A stretch of DNA of 64,000 nt from Ignavibacteria bacterium (lineage in GTDB: Bacteria; Bacteroidota; Ignavibacteria; Ignavibacteriales; Ignavibacteriaceae): contig JAFLBV010000001.1 in assembly GCA_017302895.1 (NCBI GenBank), positions 1,364,001 through 1,428,000 of the forward strand, written 5' to 3'. Shown in pieces: positions 24,823 to 33,773 of the stretch. A program made the translations under genes and the position numbers. The notes under the pieces were generated by a model. It was not told the origin of the DNA, did no database searches, and saw only the letters and a program-made list of their open reading frames with translations. The stretch's first letter is position 1, and each line of letters opens with the position of its first letter.

Positions 24823-27800
24823 TTACTTCATTAAAATCATTTTATGGACTAATGCAACTCCTCTGCCACTCAGGCGGTACAGGTAGATGCCGCTGGAGAG
24901 GGAACCGGGGTCGAAGTGCTCCCTGTATTTCCCGCCATCGAGCCAGCCTTCATGAAGCGTGGCAACCTTTTCACCCATCGTGTTGAACACCTCAAGTGTG
25001 TAGTTGCCCGCCTCGGCGATCGAGAACTCGATCACTGTGGAAGCGTTGAACGGGTTCGGGTAGTTCCTCGCGAGTGAAAATCCCTGAATCGTGCCTTCAT
25101 CCTTCACACTTACGGGGTTCCCCGAGTGAAGGGGTACATAGAAGAGTTTATTCGCCCGTGCTGTTATAAGTATGGTATCTCCCGAGATTTCTACTCCCAT
25201 CGGCGAGGCTCCTACGGGCAGTCTGCTGTACCTCCAGGGCGTCGTGGGAGTAAGTGAAGTGTAGATCCCGCCGAGTGTGTCGATCACCACGCTTACCCCG
25301 TTCTTGGTGACCATATCCCTTATCGGTTTCCGGATCTCGAAGAGTTCAAAGCTCCATGTGTTGCCCATATCGGTGGTCGTCCGCCTCTCACCATTCTTGT
25401 TCAGAACCACTATCGTTCCATCGGGTGCGAATCCCGCTCTTCTGTACATTTCTGTCTGTGAGTGGGCAATATACCTGAAGGTCTGCCCCCCGTCAGAGGA
25501 GAGGGTGATATTACCAAAATCGCCAACCGCGGCTATTTTGGCGACTCCATCGGTCGCGATATGCCTGAAATCACCCCAATTTGGTGCAAACCAGACATTC
25601 GACCAGGTGGCTACTCCGCCTGCCGCCTTGAAAATGCTTCCGTAATAGCCGGAGGCGAACAGCAGGTTTGGCGCGAGCGGGGCGATCGATGTTATCATGG
25701 TGCTGCCTAACGGGGCTTCTTTTCTTCCGAAGGTGTAACCCCTGTTGCTCGAGTACCCCAGAAAGTTTCCGTTTGTCAGGTAAAATGTCAGGTTGTTGTT
25801 CGCGTCGTAGTAAAACCGGTTTATCGGGTAAACCGTACCCGAAGCAACCGTCGTCCAGTTCCCCGGCAACTGATCGGTTCTCGCTATTACACCATAATTG
25901 TTCCCGACGATAAGCCTGCCACCCGGCAGGATGATCGCTGCGGTGAGGTCACCTGTCAGGGGCGTGGTATATAATTTTGGTTGCAGTGCCACCGTCGAAG
26001 ACTTGAACGAGTACCACTGGTTAAAACTTCCCCAACCGTATTTGTTCTCGGCTCTTACCCGCCAAAAATAGAGTGCCGAATCCGCCGTCAGGTTGACATT
26101 GATCGATGTGGAATCCAGTCCGGTCCTGTCCTCAACAATATTTGAAGTGTCGCCAAGAGCGAGCTGAAAATGGTATTGCGTTATCGGTGCGATTGTCCAA
26201 GGCTCCTCCCATTTGAAGGTCAGATTGTGAAATTCGTAAGGCGATCCGTCAACAGGGTAATTGCGAATGACTGTGGTCGGGGCTGTATTGTCACTTCGCG
26301 AGAACTTCCAGTAAACACCGTCTGCACTCAGAAGATAAGTGCTGTTCCCACCTGCCGCGACTATCTGCCTCTTCACGATATTTGATCCCAGGTTGATATG
26401 CCTGAAATTCCGCTTGATTCCCAGATTGAAGAAAATATTCTGCGTCCCCGCGGTAAGAGCAATAACTCCACCCCTGTTCTGGTCCACATTTGCGGGATAA
26501 CTCTCCATGTAGATCTTCTGCCCCGAAGCCCCGGCATCCCATGTGCCGAATCCCTCGTCACTTCTGTAGAACAATCCCTGCGAACCGGGATCGTATGTGA
26601 ACATCCTGTCAGGGAAGTTCTGCAATTCCCAGGTAGCGCCACGGTCGGTTGTCACAAATGCCCTCCCTACAAGATCACTCGTCTTTTCGTATGTCGCGGC
26701 CCCGTTCGAGCCGTCATAGAAATCCAGATCCTTATAGTACCCTCCCGTCAGCCCTGTATTCATCGGAATTACAGTCTGCCAGCCCGATGTGGTCATATAA
26801 AGTGAATCTTTCGTGCAGAAGAATATCGTGTCCCGTCCCGCGAATGCCGCCCTTATTATTGAGCCCTTGAATGCAGAGGGAATGCTCTGCCAACTGTTCC
26901 CGGCATCGTTCGACTCAAGTATCGCCCCTCCTTCACAGATGGCGATAAACTCCGACTCGCTTCTCCGCGCGAACCCCGTCACTAATGCCAACTGTGCCGG
27001 CACCGTCGTCTCCTGCCATGACTCTCCACCGTCGCTCGTTTTGAGTATCTGGTTCTTCGAAGTGGCGGCAAACCCCATCGCGTCATTCACAAAATAGAGG
27101 CACGATGCATCAAGATTCCCCGGAAATTTGAACCGCTCAACCCGTATGTCCCGGAAACCGTACCTGTGAAATACCATCAAGGCCGAGTGGCTGGGCTGGT
27201 AAGTTGAGGCCATCACCACCTTGTCATGGGTGGTAACCGCTATCTGATCAAGGTATTGCTCGTGATAATTTATTGGGATATACGAGGTTGAAGAGTCGGT
27301 TATTGAATATTTCACTATTCCCCTCGAAAAATAACTGTAGTCATTGTCGAGTGAGAATATCTCAGAGTCGCTCAGATATGCATATCCCCGCGCGATCGCG
27401 TTACCGGGTGAGGTCAATCGCTTTAATATCTGGCCGGTTTGCGAAATGGAGTAAACTACCCCGTTGTTGGTACCGATCACAAAACTTCCGGCTCCTCTGG
27501 CTATGTAAGTGTACTCGCCTATCGAAGTGGGGAGGTTTATCTTCTCCCAGGTAAAACCATTGTTTGTCGAGTAAACTATCGACTGAGGGTTGGGTGACTG
27601 TGGAACTTCTGTAACAAAGAGATATCCGTTGTTGTAGAATATATCAGGCTTTATCGTCCTGTGTTGCCAGGGGATTGTTATCCATGAAACTCCAAGGTCC
27701 GAGGATATCATCAACTCGTTGTTAGTGGTCAGGTTTATCGCGTACTTGTGATTGAAGAAAAAGCATTTGTTGATCATCTCTCCGGGCCAGAGTGAAGCCG

Positions 27801-28158
27801 CCAATGTCCAGGTCTCACCCGCGTTGAAACTGTGGTAGATATACTGACTGTCGCGGACCACTACCATCGAGTCCTTCCCCATTAAAAACATCTTCATTAT
27901 GGCGGGGATCTGGGTTGAGAGACTTCCGTCCCTCCAAGTCTGACCTCCATCGGTGGTTATGCCGAAGTGGGGTGTGTTGGGTGAGTAGGATATCCCGTTA
28001 AGTGAATCAACGAACTGGATCCTGCGGGCTCCCTTCCCGTCATAAAAACTGAACGCGTTGGGGATCACTACTTCTGTTCTCTCTGCCTGAACAGGTTGTG
28101 CCTCAACTCTTACCATCATTAAAAAGATGGCTGCTATAAGTATAATCGCGGATCGCAT
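24823..28158 (-). CDS. Secreted double-propeller protein with Fn3 domain, long type
   Basis: 1111 aa from the ATG at 28158, where the signal peptide begins; an ATG at 28182 would add eight polar residues. Two propeller regions (about 25-620 and 720-1010) with Asp-box words (GITTDGGQTWRD, LKTSDGGESWQE, LSSDGGQTFRY, TTTDMGNTWSF) flank a fibronectin III-like domain at about 622-719 containing FKWEEPWTIAPITQYHFQLA and ALYFWRVRAENKYGWGSF. The T9SS tail begins LARNYPNPFNASTVIEFSI and ends KMILMK. It is a close paralogue of 28208-31546 (shared RDSQYIYHSFN, CEEPW-like Fn3 start). The gene is visibly richer in GC than the members upstream. Confidence 0.88.
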   Translation of the reverse strand: MRSAIILIAAIFLMMVRVEAQPVQAERTEVVIPNAFSFYDGKGARRIQFVDSLNGISYSPNTPHFGITTDGGQTWRDGSLSTQIPAIMKMFLMGKDSMVVVRDSQYIYHSFNAGETWTLAASLWPGEMINKCFFFNHKYAINLTTNNELMISSDLGVSWITIPWQHRTIKPDIFYNNGYLFVTEVPQSPNPQSIVYSTNNGFTWEKINLPTSIGEYTYIARGAGSFVIGTNNGVVYSISQTGQILKRLTSPGNAIARGYAYLSDSEIFSLDNDYSYFSRGIVKYSITDSSTSYIPINYHEQYLDQIAVTTHDKVVMASTYQPSHSALMVFHRYGFRDIRVERFKFPGNLDASCLYFVNDAMGFAATSKNQILKTSDGGESWQETTVPAQLALVTGFARRSESEFIAICEGGAILESNDAGNSWQSIPSAFKGSIIRAAFAGRDTIFFCTKDSLYMTTSGWQTVIPMNTGLTGGYYKDLDFYDGSNGAATYEKTSDLVGRAFVTTDRGATWELQNFPDRMFTYDPGSQGLFYRSDEGFGTWDAGASGQKIYMESYPANVDQNRGGVIALTAGTQNIFFNLGIKRNFRHINLGSNIVKRQIVAAGGNSTYLLSADGVYWKFSRSDNTAPTTVIRNYPVDGSPYEFHNLTFKWEEPWTIAPITQYHFQLALGDTSNIVEDRTGLDSTSINVNLTADSALYFWRVRAENKYGWGSFNQWYSFKSSTVALQPKLYTTPLTGDLTAAIILPGGRLIVGNNYGVIARTDQLPGNWTTVASGTVYPINRFYYDANNNLTFYLTNGNFLGYSSNRGYTFGRKEAPLGSTMITSIAPLAPNLLFASGYYGSIFKAAGGVATWSNVWFAPNWGDFRHIATDGVAKIAAVGDFGNITLSSDGGQTFRYIAHSQTEMYRRAGFAPDGTIVVLNKNGERRTTTDMGNTWSFELFEIRKPIRDMVTKNGVSVVIDTLGGIYTSLTPTTPWRYSRLPVGASPMGVEISGDTILITARANKLFYVPLHSGNPVSVKDEGTIQGFSLARNYPNPFNASTVIEFSIAEAGNYTLEVFNTMGEKVATLHEGWLDGGKYREHFDPGSLSSGIYLYRLSGRGVALVHKMILMK

Positions 28159-28207
28159 TTTAGTGTCTTTTCTATTTCTCATGCTGATTTAAATTTTGTC
28201 AAACAAC

Positions 28208-31200
28208 TTATTTCAAAAGGATCATCTTCGAATATTTCTTTTTTCCTCCGAAATCGAGGCTATAGATATAAACCCCGCTGTGCAGATCATTAGCGTCAAA
28301 ACGGAATCTGTTTTTACCCATGCTTGCCTGGATCACTTCTGATCTTACCGCTCTGCCCGTTATGTCATAAACTGTTAAATGAGCAGGGCCTTCGTTTGGA
28401 GTGTTGAATTCAATAAATGTTGACGAATTAAAAGGGTTTGGGTAGTTTTGAGTCAGCTCAAATTGGGAGATAACTCCTTCATCCCTCACTCCTGTAGGGA
28501 GTCCACCTGTCACAGACATGTAAAACAGTTTGCCTTGCTGTGATGGGAGGAGAATTTTGTTATCAGCAAGATTTACTCCACTTGCATGAAAGAATTCGGG
28601 CAGTTTCCTGTAATACCATTTCGATGTTGGAGTGGGTGCAGTATACACTCCTCCTTTATAATCAACAATCGCACTGACACCGTCGAGAGTAAATAATTCT
28701 CTGATCGGAGCCCGGGTTTCGAAAACTTCGAATGTCCAGGTTTGTCCCATATCAGTCGAAATGCGTCTTTCGCCTTTGTCGTTGAGTATAACGAGTGTAC
28801 CGTCGGGTGCGAAACTCACTTTTTTGAGTGTTTCATTCCCGTTGAGTACAAGATGCCTGAACGAGACTCCACCGTCAGTCGAGAGGGTTACACTTCCAAG
28901 TTCGCCCACTGCAGCAATTCTGGTTTCACCCCATGTGGCAATGTCGAGATTGGATCCTGTGTAGGGAGAAAACCAGATATTTGAGAAGACAAATCGATAG
29001 GGGTAAACATAAACACCTTTATAGATGGTGCCATATTGACCGGCTCCATAGTAACGATCCGGGGGAGCCGAGGTGAGTGCGTAAAACATGGTGCTTCCGC
29101 CAAAAGGGTCGTAGTTGGCATACCAGTTAAAACCCTTATTGATTGATATAAGAAATCGATTTTCGAGCGTGTAAGCAATAATATTATTGGTTCCCGGGGG
29201 TCGCCAGAACCTCAGGAAAGGGTAAGTCGTCTGGACATCGAGTATCGACCAGTTGTCGGGAGGTGTATCGGTTCTGGTTATTTTCCCCAGACTGTCACCA
29301 ACAACAGCACATCCATCCGGCAGAATTATAGCTGACATCAGATTGCTTGTAAGAGCGGTTTGCCACATTTTGGGTTCCGACTCCAGGATGGATGACCTGA
29401 AGCTGTACCATCTGTTGAAATCTCCCCAGCCGTGGATGTTCCTTGCCCGGACACGCCAGTAATACATCGTTGAGTCGGCAGTCAGTATCCTGTCTAAAGT
29501 GGTGCCTGTAAAACCGTTAACATCCTCGATAATATTAGAGGGATTGCCGATAGCCAGTTGAAAGTTATACTCCAGTATTGGGGCAATTGACCAGGGTTCC
29601 TCCCATTTAAACGAAATATTGTGGTACTCATACGGTGATTCATCGAGGGGTAAAATTTTAAGTACTGCAGACGGTACCGGAGTCTCTGTGGTTTTGTAGA
29701 TTTTGAAAATTCTTCCCCCGTTGGTCAGTAAATATGCAGTATTAGCATCGGCTGCAACGGGGTCCATTTTTGAGAAAGTCTGACCGAGGCTGATTCTTGC
29801 AAAATTGGCGAATTTACCGAAATTGTAGAAGAAATCGCCCTTTGAGAAGGAGATTGCAATCAGTCCGCCTGGTCTTTGATTAACGAACTTAAGATCACCA
29901 TCCTGAAACACTGATCCGCCACTGTTGTCGTTATACCAGGTTGTAAATCTGCCGGATGAAGGATAATAAATCCCGAGGGAAGACGGATCCAGCGTCAGTA
30001 TTCTATCGACAAACACACTAGTTTGCCATGAATTGCCACCATTTGTGGTGAAGAATGCTTTACTGTCGTAATAGTTTAGGTGGTAAATAGCCGAACCGTT
30101 CAGTTCGTCATAAAAGTCAAGGTTGGTGAAGTTGCCACCGATGAGGCCGGTATTCACAGGGGTAATTTGTTGCCAAAGAGGTGTAGTCCTGAAGAGGGAA
30201 TCGGTAGTGCAAAAATATATCGTATCATGCCCCTTGAAAGCCGCCCCCCGAATCGGTTTTTGCACGGGAGTAATAATGGAACTCCATGAATTGCCCCCGT
30301 CGCCGGTTTCGAGGATCAGTCCGGCGCCACAGAGGGCAATAAATTCCGTCTCACTTCGTTGAACAAATTTTTGAACAACTCCTGTTGTTGTTGGCATTGT
30401 GCAATCGCTCCAAGTGGTTCCGCCATCAGTTGTTTTTATTATTTTCCCGTTTGTCAGACCTGCGAACCCCTTTGAACCATTCACAAAAAAGAGGGTTGAT
30501 GCCTCTGCACTTCCGGGCAGAAAAAGCTGTTCGACTCTGACATCCTGAAAACCATTCTTATGGAAGGTCATGATCGCACTGCCTCGACTCACGCCGGTAC
30601 TGGAAATTACGAGTTTATCCCAGGTTGTTGGAACAATCGAATTGGTTGTTACTGAATTATTTCCAAGGCGTATAACCGTAACATTTGTATCATTTAAGGA
30701 GTATCGACGAAGCTCTCTGTTCCCGGTGCCTTGATGATTAATAATCCAGATTTCATTATCGCTCACATAGGCATGACCCACATAGGTGTTTTGAGTACCA
30801 CCCGGTGGAAATGATTTAATGATCTCACCTGTGGGGGAGATGAGGTGAAACCATTTGTCCTGAGTAACGATATAAAATCCATTTTCACTTTTCCCGGCAT
30901 AACTGAATGCTGAGAGAGAGGAGGGGACCATGAGTTTTTCCCAGGACATTCCGTTGTTGGATGAGAAAATAATGCCCGGTGTTATAGTGGATTGCTCCCT
31001 GACGAAGAGGTATCCCCGCTCATACCGGGGAGGTGACTTTACCGCAGTATAACCCCACTCTCTTGCGTTCCATGTCAACCCAAGGTCTGAAGAAGTGAGG
31101 AAACCTCCTTCAGGCGGGAAGATAAGACCATATTTATGGTTGAAGAAAATACCATATCCAAATTTTTCACCTGACCAGAGGGTGTTGGCAAGAGTCCAGG

Positions 31201-31546
31201 TTTCTCCACCATTGAAGCTGTGGTAGATATACTGACTGTCCCTCACGGCGACGAGAGAATCCCTGCCGATGGAGTACATGAACATGATCCTGTCGAGCTG
31301 GCCTGTCCTTCTTCCGGTCCGCCAGGTGCTTCCGCCATCCGTGGTGATGCTGTAGTCAGGACTGTTCTGTGTATATGCAATACCGTTTAAGGAATCGCTA
31401 AAATTCGCATTCCCGACTCCAAGTCCTGCATAATAACTCGTTGCCCAGGGAATAACCACTTCGGTTCCACCCGGGGATGTTGATTGTGCTCCTGCCTGAA
31501 TAAACAGGGAAAGAGAAAAAACGAAAACAAGTGTAAAAAATTTCAT
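28208..31546 (-). CDS. Secreted double-propeller protein with Fn3 domain, long type
   Basis: 1112 aa with a signal peptide of about 20 residues ending AGAQ. Same plan as its downstream neighbour: N-terminal propeller region (words SITTDGGSTWRTG, SFNGGETWTLAN, IKTTDGGTTWSDC), Fn3 domain at about 622-715 (ISFKWEEPWSIAPILEYNFQ, MYYWRVRARNIHGWGDFNRW), second propeller region, and T9SS tail from LTQNYPNPFNSSTFIEFN to KMILLK. The tail, unlike the body, is most like that of the short protein at 31641 (GGKKKYSKMILLK versus SGKREYSKMILLK). A 94-bp spacer with short repeats separates it from the gene upstream. Confidence 0.88.
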   Translation of the reverse strand: MKFFTLVFVFSLSLFIQAGAQSTSPGGTEVVIPWATSYYAGLGVGNANFSDSLNGIAYTQNSPDYSITTDGGSTWRTGRRTGQLDRIMFMYSIGRDSLVAVRDSQYIYHSFNGGETWTLANTLWSGEKFGYGIFFNHKYGLIFPPEGGFLTSSDLGLTWNAREWGYTAVKSPPRYERGYLFVREQSTITPGIIFSSNNGMSWEKLMVPSSLSAFSYAGKSENGFYIVTQDKWFHLISPTGEIIKSFPPGGTQNTYVGHAYVSDNEIWIINHQGTGNRELRRYSLNDTNVTVIRLGNNSVTTNSIVPTTWDKLVISSTGVSRGSAIMTFHKNGFQDVRVEQLFLPGSAEASTLFFVNGSKGFAGLTNGKIIKTTDGGTTWSDCTMPTTTGVVQKFVQRSETEFIALCGAGLILETGDGGNSWSSIITPVQKPIRGAAFKGHDTIYFCTTDSLFRTTPLWQQITPVNTGLIGGNFTNLDFYDELNGSAIYHLNYYDSKAFFTTNGGNSWQTSVFVDRILTLDPSSLGIYYPSSGRFTTWYNDNSGGSVFQDGDLKFVNQRPGGLIAISFSKGDFFYNFGKFANFARISLGQTFSKMDPVAADANTAYLLTNGGRIFKIYKTTETPVPSAVLKILPLDESPYEYHNISFKWEEPWSIAPILEYNFQLAIGNPSNIIEDVNGFTGTTLDRILTADSTMYYWRVRARNIHGWGDFNRWYSFRSSILESEPKMWQTALTSNLMSAIILPDGCAVVGDSLGKITRTDTPPDNWSILDVQTTYPFLRFWRPPGTNNIIAYTLENRFLISINKGFNWYANYDPFGGSTMFYALTSAPPDRYYGAGQYGTIYKGVYVYPYRFVFSNIWFSPYTGSNLDIATWGETRIAAVGELGSVTLSTDGGVSFRHLVLNGNETLKKVSFAPDGTLVILNDKGERRISTDMGQTWTFEVFETRAPIRELFTLDGVSAIVDYKGGVYTAPTPTSKWYYRKLPEFFHASGVNLADNKILLPSQQGKLFYMSVTGGLPTGVRDEGVISQFELTQNYPNPFNSSTFIEFNTPNEGPAHLTVYDITGRAVRSEVIQASMGKNRFRFDANDLHSGVYIYSLDFGGKKKYSKMILLK

Positions 31547-31569
31547 GTCATTATAGTGTTTAGTTTGTA

Positions 31570-31640
31570 AATTTAATTGAACCTCGGAACCTCAGAACCT
31601 CGGAGCTACTGAAGTACTGAAGTTCTGAATCTCTGAAACT
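31570..31640. repeat. Dispersed CCTCGGAACCTCAGAAC-type intergenic repeat
   Basis: Directly 3' of the stop at 31641 (minus-strand gene). It shares the exact 24 bp beginning GTACTGAAGTTCTGAATCTC (from 31611) with 51510-51533, which also lies directly 3' of a minus-strand stop. The array is made of imperfect 9-10-bp words (GGAACCTC, AGAACCTC, GAAGTACT, GAAGTTCT). Confidence 0.65.
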
Positions 31641-33767
31641 CTATTTCAGCAGGATCATTTTGGAATACTCCCTTTTTCCGCTGAAGTTCAATGTGTAAAA
31701 ATAGACGCCACTGTTCAGATTTTGGGAGTTGAAGTTGTATCTGTTCACTCCGTTTTGGGCGTTAATGATATCTGAAAAGACCTCTCTGCCTGAAATATCG
31801 AAGAGAGTCAGTTGCACATCCCTGCTTTCAGTTGTGAAAAACTCAATGACCGTGCTGTTGTTAAAGGGATTCGGAAAATTCCCGATAATATGGTTTTCGG
31901 GGAGCAGTGGACTGATCTCCTCTAATCCCGCGTACCAGGAGTCGTCGAGATTTCCTTTGTAAACACCACCTGTAGCGGTAGTGACGATAAATTTCCGTGA
32001 ATCGATCATCTTTATATGATTGAAATCAGCCAGCATCCCTGTTTTTAGCAGCTTCCACGACTGACCACCATCGACTGATGTGTAGATAACACCCGAGTCA
32101 CCCGCGACAATGAATTTTGTGGAATCGATACCTGTTATTGAGTTGAATCTTAAAACGGTATCTTTGAAGAGTAGCGACCATGAACCGGTGTTGTTGGTTG
32201 TTTTCATGATTCTCCCTGTTTGAGTAACGAGAATGCCGGACGAGTTGCCAAATCTCAGATACGAGGAGATGAATGGTGTAATAGCCGCTGTTTGAATCCA
32301 GGTGGCACCTCCGTCAGTCGTAAAATGGAACTGAGCGCTGTCGCGGAGAACCCAGCCGTTCAGATTGTCGATGAAATTGAGATGTGTCAACCGGGTATAT
32401 GCAAAATTTCTGAGCTGCGTTTTAGTCGAACCTGTCCGCTTATAGATAATGCTCGAAGACTTGTCGCGGGGTTTTGTCAGGGAATCGGTGAGGATAAAAT
32501 AACCTGTCTGCTCGCTCAATGACTGAGAACTGATTATGACTCCCGAGGTATTTGCTATAAGATCGGACCATGTCGCCCCCGAATTTGATGAGTAGAGTTC
32601 GGATTTTTCGAGAACTCTGAAACCTCTTCCGTTCGAGAGATAATACTCCCTGTTCACCCAGCCACCGTCGTAAATATACTTCCAGGATTCACCTCCATTG
32701 GTTGTTCTGGCGATGTATCCGTATGAAGCACCGTTTATGAATGGTGAATTACACGAGATGACATAATCATTTTCCGAGACGACTGTTACCGAGGATATCT
32801 TTCTGCCTCCTAAAGAGACTATGCGAGAAGTAAACTGCTGCCCTGTTGAGGCTGAATAATAGATATTTGGGCCGTCGGTAACTGCATAAAGGATGTTTGA
32901 CTTTAACCAGAAGCCGTAATATCTCTTTTGTGGTTTTTTCTGAGTGTTGATATTGGTTACAGTAACTCCCGTGGGCGTAAGGGTTAAAGTTCTCATTTTA
33001 CCCGTTGTGTCCATGATTAAGAGGCTGTTTTGTCCTGTTTGTTTGGTCTCCACGATATCAGTTTGTTCCCAGGTGAGGACCGGAGTCCAGGTGACTCCAT
33101 TATTACCGGACGAGGTGATCAAACCACCGTCACCTGTAAACATGATGGAACTGCCATTCTGAAGCATCCCTTTGACGCTTTTTCCGAGTGTTTCGGCGTA
33201 GAAAGGTGACCAGGTAAGTCCACCGTCGGTAGTGGTGGCCACAACTCCTTTGTCCATAAGCGCCCACGCGGTGAAATATCCCGTAAACACAACACTGTTA
33301 ATGTCCTCCATTCCGATTCGAACTGTCTGCCAGTGTAACCCGTTGTCATCGCTTCGGGCGAACCAGCCCTGTCTGCCGGCAACAACCAGGCTGTAGGTCG
33401 CAATTCTTTTCACAAACGAAAAATCAGCATCCGGCAGAGAGGCTACTGATACATCAGACCAGGTTGAGCCGCCATCGGTAGATTTCTTTACCATCCCGTT
33501 CCTGCCCGAAATGAAGAGTATTCCGTCGGGCCCTGAAGTTATGGCAAGAACACCCGTATTACCGGGAACGGGGACATCCGACCACGCAAGTCCCGTGTTT
33601 GTTGTCCTGAGGAGTGTCCCTCTGTTTGTGACGACAAAACCGTAATATTCATTCACAAATTCGACATCAATAAATGCACTGGTGTCTGAATAATTTATCA
33701 CAGGAACCAGTTGAGGCCGTAGAGTTATCGAAAAAAGGAGTGTAAAAAATGCAAAATATTTCATCAT
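31641..33767 (-). CDS. Secreted beta-propeller protein, short type
   Basis: 708 aa, signal peptide about 1-19. Asp-box blades throughout (LRTTNTGLAWSDV, KKSTDGGSTWSDV, ARTTNGGESWKYI, FTTDGGATWIQT, YTSVDGGQSWKLL), then a T9SS tail from about 623 (IIGNFPNPFNNSTVIEFF ... KMILLK). The body matches the short protein at 22707-24812; the tail matches the long protein at 28208-31546. It begins 6 bp after the stop of the long-type gene upstream, so the two are almost certainly co-transcribed and possibly coupled in translation. Confidence 0.88.
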   Translation of the reverse strand: MMKYFAFFTLLFSITLRPQLVPVINYSDTSAFIDVEFVNEYYGFVVTNRGTLLRTTNTGLAWSDVPVPGNTGVLAITSGPDGILFISGRNGMVKKSTDGGSTWSDVSVASLPDADFSFVKRIATYSLVVAGRQGWFARSDDNGLHWQTVRIGMEDINSVVFTGYFTAWALMDKGVVATTTDGGLTWSPFYAETLGKSVKGMLQNGSSIMFTGDGGLITSSGNNGVTWTPVLTWEQTDIVETKQTGQNSLLIMDTTGKMRTLTLTPTGVTVTNINTQKKPQKRYYGFWLKSNILYAVTDGPNIYYSASTGQQFTSRIVSLGGRKISSVTVVSENDYVISCNSPFINGASYGYIARTTNGGESWKYIYDGGWVNREYYLSNGRGFRVLEKSELYSSNSGATWSDLIANTSGVIISSQSLSEQTGYFILTDSLTKPRDKSSSIIYKRTGSTKTQLRNFAYTRLTHLNFIDNLNGWVLRDSAQFHFTTDGGATWIQTAAITPFISSYLRFGNSSGILVTQTGRIMKTTNNTGSWSLLFKDTVLRFNSITGIDSTKFIVAGDSGVIYTSVDGGQSWKLLKTGMLADFNHIKMIDSRKFIVTTATGGVYKGNLDDSWYAGLEEISPLLPENHIIGNFPNPFNNSTVIEFFTTESRDVQLTLFDISGREVFSDIINAQNGVNRYNFNSQNLNSGVYFYTLNFSGKREYSKMILLK

Positions 33768-33773
33768 GTCCCC

